Of a DNA stretch of 64,000 nucleotides, positions 27,052 to 34,836 are shown one piece after another. Source of the DNA: Haliscomenobacter hydrossis DSM 1100 (GTDB lineage: Bacteria > Bacteroidota > Bacteroidia > Chitinophagales > Saprospiraceae); contig NC_015510.1 in NCBI RefSeq assembly GCF_000212735.1, positions 434,001 to 498,000 on the forward strand, given 5' to 3'. The number at the start of each line of letters is the position of its first letter. Within the stretch, counting starts at the first letter, position 1. Under the pieces are notes generated by a model. That model did no database searches. It had not been told where the DNA came from and saw only the letters and a list, made by a program, of their open reading frames with translations. Both the position numbers and the translations under genes were made by a program.

Positions 27052-27278
27052 TGCGGACCTCACTTCTGGACATTTTTGTTTTTCAGACGCGGAGGACATG
27101 AATAGCCCCTGGCTTTAGCCTGGGGTCATGGAGACGTCGTCTTAATGGGCTTTAGCCCAAGTCTTTATTTTGAAACCAGGGCTAAAGCCCAAATTGGAGG
27201 GTATTCCGACAACCCCAGGCTAAAGCCAGGGGCTATTCACGTCCTCCAAGCAAAATGTCCAGTAGTGTGAATGCGGAC
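27050..27278. mobile_element. Short non-autonomous mobile element with 9-bp target duplication (element D)
   Basis: Direct repeats AATGCGGAC at 27050-27058 and 27270-27278 flank a 211-bp element. Its ends are inverted repeats: left CTCACTTCTGGACATTTT, right (complement) CACACTACTGGACATTTT, 16 of 18 matching. The interior is itself palindromic, with GGAGGAC, AGCCCCTGGCTTTAGCCTGGGG and GGGCTTTAGCCC arms. There is no coding capacity. Each target duplication overlaps the stop codon of the adjacent gene. Confidence 0.85.
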
Positions 27279-27931
27279 TATCTCTTCCTGGCCTTAAAAA
27301 CAACGTAATCAAACACCCAGCCTTTCTTTAACACCAAGGTTTTTTCCACTTGCAGTCCCTGTTCATCCAAAAAGAGCTGGTAATCTGCAACGTCATCCTG
27401 CTGCGGGTGCAATACATCACCCGGGATCAACCTAAAAATGAACTTAAAAAAAGAATGCCGATGTACATCCACACTCAGCACCAAAGTTCCATTGGGTTTT
27501 AAAGCCTGAACCAAACACCCCAAAGCCAAGTCCAGATCGGCAACATGGTTGATGGCATTCATACAAAAAATCAGATCGTAAGTTTCTTTTACCTCCAGTT
27601 GTTCGAGCATCAACTGCTGAAAATGGACGTGAGGGAATTTATCCAACTGAAATCCAGGCAATTTTTTTTCGTACTTCTCCAGCAGCGGATCCAGGGCATC
27701 TACTTTTTGTTCGTGCAGCAGGGTAAAAATACCCGCCGGACCACAACCAGCGTCCAAAACCCGTTCGCCCGGAGCAAGCTGTACATCCAACAGTGTCAAG
27801 ACCTTGCGCCAATGCCGTCGCTTGTCTTCTACATACGCTTCCCAATCCAATCGCCGCAGGTACCGTCGCCACCAGCGCAATTCCAAAAACTGCGCCAGAC
27901 GCCAACGCCAGGAATAAATTTTATTTTCCAA
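27278..27931 (-). CDS. Class I SAM-dependent methyltransferase
   Basis: The 217-residue product is best started at a TTG (27929-27931) giving MENKIYSWRWRLAQFLE; no in-frame ATG exists before the SAM motif, and the long upstream open frame runs through repeat DNA and the antisense of the next gene. Motif I is VLDAGCGPAGIFTLL (about 68-82), followed by VDALDPL, YDLIFCMNAINHVADL and LKPNGTLVLSVDVH, the normal order for class I enzymes. The substrate is unknown. It is divergent from the Smr gene with a family M palindrome between them, and its stop codon touches a mobile-element target duplication. Confidence 0.8.
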   Translation of the reverse strand: MENKIYSWRWRLAQFLELRWWRRYLRRLDWEAYVEDKRRHWRKVLTLLDVQLAPGERVLDAGCGPAGIFTLLHEQKVDALDPLLEKYEKKLPGFQLDKFPHVHFQQLMLEQLEVKETYDLIFCMNAINHVADLDLALGCLVQALKPNGTLVLSVDVHRHSFFKFIFRLIPGDVLHPQQDDVADYQLFLDEQGLQVEKTLVLKKGWVFDYVVFKARKR

Positions 27932-27947
27932 AAGAAGTAGTAATTTT

Positions 27948-28078
27948 AGGGTTCGGGGGTTCGAGGGTTCGTAGTTCGAGGGTTGATGGCCTTTCATTCC
28001 CTCAGTTATTGCACAAAATACCGAGGAATGGAAAAATTCAACCCCCGAACCTTCGAACCCCCGAACCCCCAAACCCTT
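27948..28078. repeat. GGTTCGGGG palindromic repeat (family M), copy 5
   Basis: Arms of GGGTTCG and CGAACCCC words around a central stretch of about 50 bp. It lies between the divergent methyltransferase and Smr genes, inside both presumed 5' leaders. Confidence 0.87.
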
Positions 28079-28090
28079 AACTTTCAAGCG

Positions 28091-29173
28091 ATGCGTTTTC
28101 CAATAGGTACAAAGGTAAAATTTATTCATACTGGCGATGAAGGTACGGTAGTTTCTTTGCTCGACGCAGAAACGCTCAATGTCAGAATCACGGGCGACGA
28201 TATGGAAATTCCGGTGAACATTGAAAATGTGGTTCCCGCCGGACAATATGTGGCTGCCGCTCAACCCATCAAAGGCAAGCCCAAACCCCAAATGAACATC
28301 CCACCGCCGCCGCCGCGACATGTACCTCCTGCGGTGGGCGTGCCCGTTAAAGCTGGCAATGCTCAATACGCCATCATCAAAAGTATGGGCATCCAGTTGG
28401 CTTTTGACCCCATTTACAAAGAGGATGGCTCTCCTGAAAAATACCTGATCTACGTGATCAATGATACACGGATGGATGTAGTGTACAATTTCACTTTGTT
28501 CATGGGCAAAAGAGCCGTGTTGGAGCACAGCAGTAAACTCAACGGCCTGCACTACGAACGCATCGGTGAAATGTTGTTTGACCAATTGAACGACAGCCCC
28601 TCGGTAGAGATGGAATGTTGGCGTTTGTTGACCGATGAGGGGGGCAAAAAATTGAAAAAAGAGTTGAACATCAAGGCCAAAACTTTTTTTACAAAAGTCC
28701 TCACTGCGCCATTTTTGGATCGCCCGGTGCACCATTTTCGCATGTTTGAAAAACACGAATTGGAGCTGGCGGATGAAAAAGAAGCCAGCGCCGAAGACCT
28801 CAAATCCTACACTGAGCGCAACATCCAGCCACAATCCAAGATCATTCACCACCAAAGTGAGCCCAGACACGAGGTGAAACAAATGGCTGAATTCAATCCC
28901 GAACTGGATCTACATGTGGAAAACCTGGTGAAAGACCAACGTAAACTTAACAATGCGGATATTTTGAACCTGCAAATGCGCCGCTTTGAACAATACCTCG
29001 ATCAGGCCATCAGAATTGGGGTGGATCGGGTGTTCATCATCCACGGCGTGGGCGAAGGGAAATTAAAAAATGCCATTGCCACGATATTAATGCAACACCC
29101 GCATGTCAAAACCTTCAAAAACGAGTACCACGCCCGTTATGGGTACGGGGCTACCGAGGTGGAGTTTTCATAA
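28091..29173 (+). CDS. DUF2027 and Smr domain protein
   Basis: A 360-residue protein from the ATG giving MRFPIGTKVKF; upstream codons read through repeat DNA. The N-terminal 45 residues (GTKVKFIHTGDEGTVVSLLD) form a small SH3-like barrel. A proline-rich linker follows (PPPPPRHVPP, about 77-86), then the DUF2027 domain (about 95-270). The C-terminal Smr domain (about 280-360) has LDLHVENL, where Smr domains have LDLHG, and the catalytic-loop VFIIHGVGEGKLKNAI. Smr domains cut nucleic acid, and some act on collided ribosomes. The role of this Bacteroidota architecture is not known. Its 3' end overlaps the convergent HAD gene by 23 bp. Confidence 0.85.
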   Translation: MRFPIGTKVKFIHTGDEGTVVSLLDAETLNVRITGDDMEIPVNIENVVPAGQYVAAAQPIKGKPKPQMNIPPPPPRHVPPAVGVPVKAGNAQYAIIKSMGIQLAFDPIYKEDGSPEKYLIYVINDTRMDVVYNFTLFMGKRAVLEHSSKLNGLHYERIGEMLFDQLNDSPSVEMECWRLLTDEGGKKLKKELNIKAKTFFTKVLTAPFLDRPVHHFRMFEKHELELADEKEASAEDLKSYTERNIQPQSKIIHHQSEPRHEVKQMAEFNPELDLHVENLVKDQRKLNNADILNLQMRRFEQYLDQAIRIGVDRVFIIHGVGEGKLKNAIATILMQHPHVKTFKNEYHARYGYGATEVEFS

Positions 29174-29750
29174 GTTCAGCGGCAAATTCCCAGAGGGATG
29201 CAAAGCACTGGTCTATCCGTAGACCATTCCTCAGGGCGTGTTCCAGCTTATCTATTTCATCCATTTTGCCTTCAATCAACACGGTGGCCATGCCCAGGTT
29301 TTGGCCAAATTCGATGTCGGATACGGAATCGCCCACCATAACGGATTGCTGAAAGTCAATTTCCGGGAATTCATTTTGAGCCATTAACGCCATGCCACTG
29401 GCGGGTTTGCGGCAATTGTTGGGCGTATTGGAGAGGTCGGGGCAGTAATACACCGCGTCGATCCGCCCGCCAGACTGTTGAATTTCCGATACCATCTTCT
29501 CGTGAATTTGCTCCAACTGCCCTACGCTCATTTTTCCTTTGCCTATGCCTTGCTGATTGGTCACCACCACAATGCGATGGAAATAAGTGGAAAAAAAGGC
29601 CAGAGCCTCCAAAGCTCGCGGAGTAAATTGAAATTCCTCCCAGTGGGCTACGTAATCTCCGGGGAGTCGTTCGTTGATGACGCCGTCGCGGTCGAGGAAG
29701 AGGGTTTGGAAAAACAACGATTCATTCGTTGCACCAAAATTATAACTCAT
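29151..29750 (-). CDS. HAD-superfamily phosphatase, GmhB-like
   Basis: A 199-residue HAD-IIIA type hydrolase. The nucleophile motif is FLDRDGVINER (Asp about residue 20), motif II is VVVTNQQGIGKGKM, a YYCPDLSNTPNNCRKP zinc-loop-like region follows, and VMVGDSVSDIEFGQN is motif IV. These are features of D-glycero-D-manno-heptose-1,7-bisphosphate phosphatase, an LPS core pathway enzyme, and of related histidinol-phosphate phosphatases. No other heptose gene is nearby, so the substrate is unsure. The zinc loop has only two clear cysteines, fewer than in E. coli GmhB. The start overlaps the upstream small gene by 11 bp. Confidence 0.8.
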   Translation of the reverse strand: MSYNFGATNESLFFQTLFLDRDGVINERLPGDYVAHWEEFQFTPRALEALAFFSTYFHRIVVVTNQQGIGKGKMSVGQLEQIHEKMVSEIQQSGGRIDAVYYCPDLSNTPNNCRKPASGMALMAQNEFPEIDFQQSVMVGDSVSDIEFGQNLGMATVLIEGKMDEIDKLEHALRNGLRIDQCFASLWEFAAELMKTPPR

Positions 29751-30045
29751 CGATTACATCATTAAAACTCAACCTTGGCTTCAAGCCATTTTTCATGTCA
29801 TGCATTTCTTGAAATGCTTCTGTCAAATCATTTTTTAAAAATTCACTGAGGGTTACTTCTGGTAATTCACCCTTTTCTATAGCCTCGACATCTTGAAATG
29901 CTTTTTTTAATTTCTGTTTTAGCACATCTAACTCTAAAATAGCCCTTATCTCTGTCCAGACTTCGATTGGAATAACAACTTCAGTTTTTTCACCTGTTTC
30001 ATCGATGATATATTTCAAGTTCATGTTATCGATGGAAAATGCCAT
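29740..30045 (-). CDS. Small antitoxin-like protein of unknown function
   Basis: From the ATG giving MAFSIDNMNLKYIID the product is 101 residues; an internal start at MNLKYIID (30024) is equally likely, and two longer starts fall on or above the -7 element. The N-terminal strand IIDETGEKTEVVIPIEVWTEI resembles Phd/YefM-like antitoxins, and the rest is predicted to be helical and acidic, as in a toxin-binding tail (PEVTLSEFLKNDLTEAF). No toxin gene lies beside it; the next gene is a HAD phosphatase whose ATG overlaps its end by 11 bp. It may be an orphan antitoxin or only a DNA-binding look-alike. Confidence 0.5.
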   Translation of the reverse strand: MAFSIDNMNLKYIIDETGEKTEVVIPIEVWTEIRAILELDVLKQKLKKAFQDVEAIEKGELPEVTLSEFLKNDLTEAFQEMHDMKNGLKPRLSFNDVIDEL

Positions 30046-30074
30046 AACATCATTGTTTTTTATAAAATGCATAA

Positions 30075-30082
30075 CAAAAATA
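30075..30082 (-). promoter_or_regulatory. -7 promoter element for the small gene and HAD phosphatase
   Basis: TATTTTTG on the minus strand matches TAnnTTTG. It favours a start at 30045 or 30024 for the small gene. Confidence 0.4.
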
Positions 30083-30107
30083 TCAGTTTTATCCATCAAA
30101 CGCAACA

Positions 30108-30284
30108 TGAATCATCCCGGATTTTATAGTGACCAAAATTGAGTTAAAAAATAGCACAAGGGACACAAAGAAAAGCACAAAGGGCACCAAGAAGAGCGTC
30201 ACTTTGTGATCTTTGTGCTTTTCTTTGTGTCCCTTGTGCTAAAAAAGTGCCGCTTTGAGTCACTATAAAATTCAGGATGATCCA
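30108..30284. repeat. Nested palindromic repeat E
   Basis: Outer arms share ATCATCC and ATTTTATAGTGAC (24 of 28 bases matching). Inner arms TAGCACAAGGGACACAAAG and CTTTGTGTCCCTTGTGCTA match perfectly. The terminal match suggests a short transposable element, but I see no certain target duplication. Confidence 0.85.
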
Positions 30285-30297
30285 TATCACATCACGT

Positions 30298-31626
30298 TCA
30301 ATGCCCCACAATCCGCTTTTCCATATCCTCCAAAGCCACCCCTTTGGTCTCTGGCATCATAAACGCAACAAACAACAGTTGCAGCACCATCATGGCCGTG
30401 AAAAAGAGAAAAATGGACCCCGTTCCACTGCTGCTGTCATTGGCAAAAAGAGGGAATACATTGGCAATGAGTGCCGCAAAAATCCAGTGGGTGAAACTGC
30501 CAAAAGACTGTCCGGCCGCACGCACCTGGTTGGGGAAAATTTCAGAGATAAAAACCCAGATGACGGCGCCTTGCCCGATGGCATGCGCAGCAATAAAAGC
30601 AAACAGGAAATAAGTGATGCCGGTATAGTTTTCTGAGAAAAAGGCATTGGCAATCAAAGACAGAGAAATGATGTATCCAATGGAACCGATGTACATCAAA
30701 AACTTGCGGCCAAAACGATCAATCAGCGTAACCCCGATCAGGGTAAACACCAGATTGGCCAGGCCGATCCCGGCAGAAGAGAGCAACGCGGTACTTGCTT
30801 CTTGTCCGGCAAGTTTAAAAATGCGCGGCGCGTAATAAATCACCGCGTTGATGCCGGATACCTGATTGAAGAGCGCAATCAAAAAGGCCAACAAAATGGG
30901 CCAGGCGTATTTTTTGGAAAAAAAGCGCTCCACTCGCTTCCCTACTTCCTGATGAACAGATGCACGGATGGCGGCTACCGATTCATCCACCAAACCAGGG
31001 TTGATGATGGCCAAAACCTTGCGGGCTTCAACTTCTTCGTTGCGTTTGACGATCAACCAACGTGGGCTTTCGGGCACAAAAAGTACAAAAACAATAAAGG
31101 CAACCGAGGGAATGGCTACAACCCCGAGCATCCAGCGCCAGGCTTCTTCACCTCCAATGCCCTGCAAGGCATAGTTGCTGACATAAGCGATCAAAATCCC
31201 CAAAACGATGTTGAATTGAAAAATGGCCACCAACTGTCCGCGCGATTTGGCGGGTGAAATTTCTGATATGTAGAGCGGCGCAGCTACCGAAGACGCACCT
31301 ACACCCAGACCTCCAATAAAACGAAACACCATGAAGGTATTTACATCGGTAGCCAGCGCAGAACCCAGCGCCGATACAAAATACATGATGCCAATCCAAA
31401 ACAAGGTTCGCTTGCGACCAATGGCATCACTCGGCCAGCCACCCAGGGCCGCGCCAAAAACAGTGCCATATAAGGCCATGGCGACAGCAGTGCCGTGCCA
31501 AAAATCATTCAGGGACCAGAGCTTTTGAATGGCTTGCTCTGCCCCGGAAATAACGGCCGTATCCAGACCAAACAAAAAGCCACCCAGTGCAACGGTGACG
31601 GACCAAACTATAATTTTGCGATTCAT
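30298..31626 (-). CDS. MFS sugar porter (sugar:H+ symporter family)
   Basis: A 442-residue inner-membrane protein with 12 hydrophobic segments. Sugar-porter signatures are all present: GGFLFGLDTAVISGAEQ in TM1, the loop DAIGRKR, the GGLGVGASSVAAPLYISEISPAKSRGQ stretch, PESPRWLIVK before the central loop, QVSGINAVIYYAPRIFK in TM7, and PETKGVALEDME at the end. It is shorter by about 30 residues than XylE but complete. The family imports hexoses or pentoses with protons. No catabolic gene is adjacent, so the substrate is unknown. Confidence 0.92.
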   Translation of the reverse strand: MNRKIIVWSVTVALGGFLFGLDTAVISGAEQAIQKLWSLNDFWHGTAVAMALYGTVFGAALGGWPSDAIGRKRTLFWIGIMYFVSALGSALATDVNTFMVFRFIGGLGVGASSVAAPLYISEISPAKSRGQLVAIFQFNIVLGILIAYVSNYALQGIGGEEAWRWMLGVVAIPSVAFIVFVLFVPESPRWLIVKRNEEVEARKVLAIINPGLVDESVAAIRASVHQEVGKRVERFFSKKYAWPILLAFLIALFNQVSGINAVIYYAPRIFKLAGQEASTALLSSAGIGLANLVFTLIGVTLIDRFGRKFLMYIGSIGYIISLSLIANAFFSENYTGITYFLFAFIAAHAIGQGAVIWVFISEIFPNQVRAAGQSFGSFTHWIFAALIANVFPLFANDSSSGTGSIFLFFTAMMVLQLLFVAFMMPETKGVALEDMEKRIVGH

Positions 31627-31661
31627 GTGTAAGTCGATTTACACACGAAGCTACACAAATT

Positions 31662-31748
31662 AAATGACGAATCTTTCGAATGACGATTGACGAATAATCG
31701 CTTGCGTATGGCTTGATTCGTCAATCGTCATTCTTTATTCGTCATTCA
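31662..31748. repeat. GACGATTGACGAAT palindromic repeat (family H), copy 2
   Basis: Near-identical words to copy 1 at 21331. The right arm runs over the stop codon of the DUF547 gene (31742-31744). Confidence 0.87.
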
Positions 31749-32458
31749 TTAAGCGCCCAATCGTACTCCACATAACTCACTTTAGCTTTGGCGCTGACTT
31801 TGGTGCTGGCGTACTTGTTGAGGAAGTCGATGATTTTGCCGAAATCCTCAGCGTACCACTCGAAGATTTTGGAGACCTCCACTTTTTTGTCACTCAGCTT
31901 ATTGAAGACAGGATTGTTGATGAATTTTTTGGCTTGGGCATCCAGATTTGCGTTGAGGTTGCTGGCCGTCCAGGCGGTATTGAGCAAGGGCGGGCAGGAT
32001 TTGGCGGCACAGTTTACCGCAAAGTGAATGCGGGCGTCCTTGAATTGGGGGCGCAAGATGTCGTTTTCAAGGTTGTTGAGGGAGTAGGTTTTGCCACCGA
32101 TTTTGATCCACTTATGGTCCCAGGGTTTGCCGCCATGCAGCTTATTGATGCTGGCGAGGGGGTAATTGTCTACAATCAACTTTACGGTAAAAGCATTATA
32201 GGCATTGATCCAAAAAGCCATTTGTTCGGGCTTGCTCCAGGATGATTCGGGGGCGTTGCTACTCAAGGTTTTGAGGTAATCCTCCAACTTGGTTTTGTCG
32301 GCTTTGATGCCTTTGTAATTGACCTTGCCCGTTGCCGAGACGTATTTTTTTAGCAACGCGTCCCAGACTTCATGGCTGGGAGGATCTGCGGGCAGTGCAG
32401 TGGGGATTAAGAAGATAGCCCCCAACAACAACGAAAAAAAGAGCGATGCTTTGTACAT
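31742..32458 (-). CDS. DUF547 domain secreted protein
   Basis: A 238-residue protein whose best start is MYKASLFFSLLLGAIF, a signal peptide ending near ALPAD. The DUF547 body has WDALLKKYVSATGKVNYKGI, QMAFWINAYNAFTVKLIVDNYP, HFAVNCAAKSCPPLL and a C-terminal FLNKYAST segment, all conserved in the family. The conserved Cys-His pair (NCAAKSCP with an upstream His) has led to suggestions of a transglutaminase-like fold, but the activity is unknown. The last codons and stop are part of repeat H, so the original C-terminus may have been a few residues different. Confidence 0.85.
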   Translation of the reverse strand: MYKASLFFSLLLGAIFLIPTALPADPPSHEVWDALLKKYVSATGKVNYKGIKADKTKLEDYLKTLSSNAPESSWSKPEQMAFWINAYNAFTVKLIVDNYPLASINKLHGGKPWDHKWIKIGGKTYSLNNLENDILRPQFKDARIHFAVNCAAKSCPPLLNTAWTASNLNANLDAQAKKFINNPVFNKLSDKKVEVSKIFEWYAEDFGKIIDFLNKYASTKVSAKAKVSYVEYDWALNE

Positions 32459-32498
32459 GGAATGATTTTGTGGGATAACCGAGAACGGAGCAGGTTTA

Positions 32499-33242
32499 TT
32501 ATACCTTGAGCGCAATTCTCCCGCCTCCTTCATCAGTACGAAGCAACAACAGGTTTTGGTTTTGCTCCGCAAAATATTGATCTATCGCCTTTTTGGAGCC
32601 TTTCCAATATCCGTAATCATCGATGATGAGCACACCAGTTTTTTCCAGTAACGGATAAAGATGGGTCATTTCGTGATACGTCGAATCATACCAATCGGTG
32701 TCCAAACGGAGAATGGCCAGTTTTCCTGGCAAAGTACCGGGAATCGTAGTTTCCACCATCCCTTCCACAAAAAATACATTTTGCGCCGGATAACCTGTTT
32801 TGGCCATGTTGTTTTTCACTTCAGTCAATCCCGCTGAGCACCAATCCTCCGTGGTTTCATAAAGTTTATTGGCATCTTCTCCATCAATGGTGATGTCGTC
32901 GGCACTGGGAGGGGTCATGCCACTAAAAGTATCGTAGAGGTACAATTTTCGGTGCGTTTGGCCAAACTTTTGTAGGGTTAAAGCCATCATCATGGAACTG
33001 CCTCCTTTCCAAACGCCACATTCTACAAAGTCGCCCTCCAGGGAACGATTGCACACGTATTCAACAGCTTTGTACAAAGAATAGAGGCGTTCAAGGTTGG
33101 TCATTGTGTAGGGCTTGACCGCCTCGTACAGTGGAAAAAACTCGGGATCGATGTCATCTACATTGCGGTGATACTTATTGCCATTGGGAATCAAAGCGCC
33201 CAATCCAATTTTCTTCATCGTTTTTTTAATGATCGTTTTCAT
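32499..33242 (-). CDS. TylF/MycF-family O-methyltransferase
   Basis: A 247-residue protein. Motif I in this family is GDFVECGVWKGGSSMMMA (about 69-86), followed by LYLYDTFSGMTPPS, ILRLDTDWYDSTYHEMTHLYP (Mg2+-binding Asp residues) and GVLIIDDYGYWKGSKKAI. TylF/MycF enzymes methylate sugar hydroxyls in macrolides; relatives in polysaccharide clusters are thought to methylate surface sugars. It is divergent from the flippase gene and starts the surface-polysaccharide block. A TACCTTTG promoter element lies upstream. Confidence 0.88.
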   Translation of the reverse strand: MKTIIKKTMKKIGLGALIPNGNKYHRNVDDIDPEFFPLYEAVKPYTMTNLERLYSLYKAVEYVCNRSLEGDFVECGVWKGGSSMMMALTLQKFGQTHRKLYLYDTFSGMTPPSADDITIDGEDANKLYETTEDWCSAGLTEVKNNMAKTGYPAQNVFFVEGMVETTIPGTLPGKLAILRLDTDWYDSTYHEMTHLYPLLEKTGVLIIDDYGYWKGSKKAIDQYFAEQNQNLLLLRTDEGGGRIALKV

Positions 33243-33266
33243 GTCTGCGTGTAGTTAAAATCAGGG

Positions 33267-33274
33267 CAAAGGTA
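33267..33274 (-). promoter_or_regulatory. -7 promoter element of the TylF-like gene
   Basis: TACCTTTG on the minus strand, 24 bp before the ATG. Confidence 0.5.
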
Positions 33275-33283
33275 ATTATTTCT

Positions 33284-33291
33284 TATATTTG
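33284..33291 (+). promoter_or_regulatory. -7 promoter element of the polysaccharide operon
   Basis: TATATTTG fits TAnnTTTG and lies 59 bp before the flippase ATG, back to back with the divergent element at 33267. Confidence 0.5.
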
Positions 33292-33350
33292 GCCGCCGTT
33301 TTTCAGCGTGTGTAAACGCTCAATGTTGTTGCGGTAAACTTAAACAGGAT

Positions 33351-34835
33351 ATGGGGGTAATCAAACGCCAGGCATTTAAAACCAGTTTGGCTAGTTTTAT
33401 TGGGGTGGCGATTGGCGTATTAAGTACGCTTTTTATTTACACCAAAGTATTCAACGAGGGACAAAACGGACAAATCAATTTCATCCAAACTGCACCTTTG
33501 CTCCTGGTTACCTTCGCATCTTTGGGCCTGGGCAATTTGGTCGTGCGTTTTTTTCCGATGTTCAGCGGTCCTAAAAACCAACATGGTTACCTGGGCTTGC
33601 TGATGTTGATTTTGCTGGCTGGTGTGTCGCTGTATTTTGTGTTGTCGCTGAGTTTATTCAACTTTCTTCCGCCTAAGTACCGAGCAGAATACGGGCTGAT
33701 TTCAGCAATGGTGGTCATCATTGGATTCCGGGATTTGTTCACCACTTATGCCCAAAATTTTCGCCGCACCACCATGCCAGCGGTGATCGATACGATTTTC
33801 CTCAAAGCAGGCATCCCCATTTTGGCCATTGCTTATTTCCTGGAATGGCTCAGTTTCCGGCAGGTACTCACGGCGGTGGTGGGATTGTATGCCATTGTAG
33901 CCATCAGCCTGGCCATTTACATTTACCGACTTGGCCATTTTCACCTCAATTTTCAGTGGAAGTTTTTGGCCGAAAAAAAAGCCCTCCTCCGCGAGATGGC
34001 CTTCTATGCCTTATACGGTGTATTGGGGGCGGCTGGGGGCGTAATTGCCTTGCAGATCAACTCAGTGATGATTACCGAATTGATTGGCTACAAAAGCAAC
34101 GGGATCTACACCATCGTCAACGTGATGGCCAACGTCATTGCCATTCCTTATATGTCGATGATCAACGTAACTGCACCCATTGCCGGAGACCACATTCGCC
34201 ACGAGCGTTGGGATCAGGTCGCGGATTTGTACCGGCGCAGTTCCATCAATTTGCTCATCATGGGTACTTTTATTTTGCTTGGCTTGTGGAGCTGTTTGGA
34301 TTACGTGTTTGAGCTCATGCCCAACGGGGAAAGATACGCCGTGGGCAAGTACGTCATCCTCTTTGCGGGCATTGGCAAATTGTTTGATATGGCGACCAGC
34401 ATCAATGGCCGGATCATTGGGTTTACGAAATACTACTGGATTGGATTTTATACCATCTTGTTTCTGGCGGTGTTGACCGTGAGTTTGAACTGGGTGCTGA
34501 TTCCCATGTACAACATTGAGGGCGCGGCCTTTGGCACCATGCTTTCTTCGCTGTTGTTCAATCTGGTTTGTGTACTTTTTGTGTGGGTAAAATTTAAGAT
34601 TCAGCCCTTCAATGTCAAGTCTTTGCTCGTAATTGTGTTGGGAATAGGCTTGTGGGGTTTGACAAAATTGATCCCCGATTTTGGCAATCCAATTTTGGAT
34701 ATTGCGTTCAATGCCTTATTCATTACCCTATTTTACACGATAGCAGTGCTGAAATTTCGTTTGTCGGAAGACTTGAACGAATTTTACCGCCAAATTTTAT
34801 TTAGAATCAAACGCAGGAACTTTAAGTTTTGGTAA
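33351..34835 (+). CDS. Oligosaccharide flippase (MOP superfamily, Wzx-like)
   Basis: A 494-residue polytopic membrane protein with about 14 hydrophobic segments, the pattern of polysaccharide-exporting MOP transporters. The N-terminal MGVIKRQAFKTSLASFIGVAIG and the central NSVMITELIGYKSNGIYTIVNVMANVI are typical. Such proteins move lipid-linked glycans across the inner membrane. It is first in a run of six tightly spaced plus-strand genes (33351-40754) whose other members are methyltransferases, glycosyltransferases and an AsnB-type enzyme; the next gene starts one base after its stop. Confidence 0.88.
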   Translation: MGVIKRQAFKTSLASFIGVAIGVLSTLFIYTKVFNEGQNGQINFIQTAPLLLVTFASLGLGNLVVRFFPMFSGPKNQHGYLGLLMLILLAGVSLYFVLSLSLFNFLPPKYRAEYGLISAMVVIIGFRDLFTTYAQNFRRTTMPAVIDTIFLKAGIPILAIAYFLEWLSFRQVLTAVVGLYAIVAISLAIYIYRLGHFHLNFQWKFLAEKKALLREMAFYALYGVLGAAGGVIALQINSVMITELIGYKSNGIYTIVNVMANVIAIPYMSMINVTAPIAGDHIRHERWDQVADLYRRSSINLLIMGTFILLGLWSCLDYVFELMPNGERYAVGKYVILFAGIGKLFDMATSINGRIIGFTKYYWIGFYTILFLAVLTVSLNWVLIPMYNIEGAAFGTMLSSLLFNLVCVLFVWVKFKIQPFNVKSLLVIVLGIGLWGLTKLIPDFGNPILDIAFNALFITLFYTIAVLKFRLSEDLNEFYRQILFRIKRRNFKFW

Positions 34836-34836
34836 A

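Noticed and set aside
27932-28882. N-terminal half of a 534-codon minus-strand frame fused to the methyltransferase
   Set aside because: It is antisense to the DUF2027-Smr gene and passes through palindromic repeat DNA; only the last 217 codons are a real gene.
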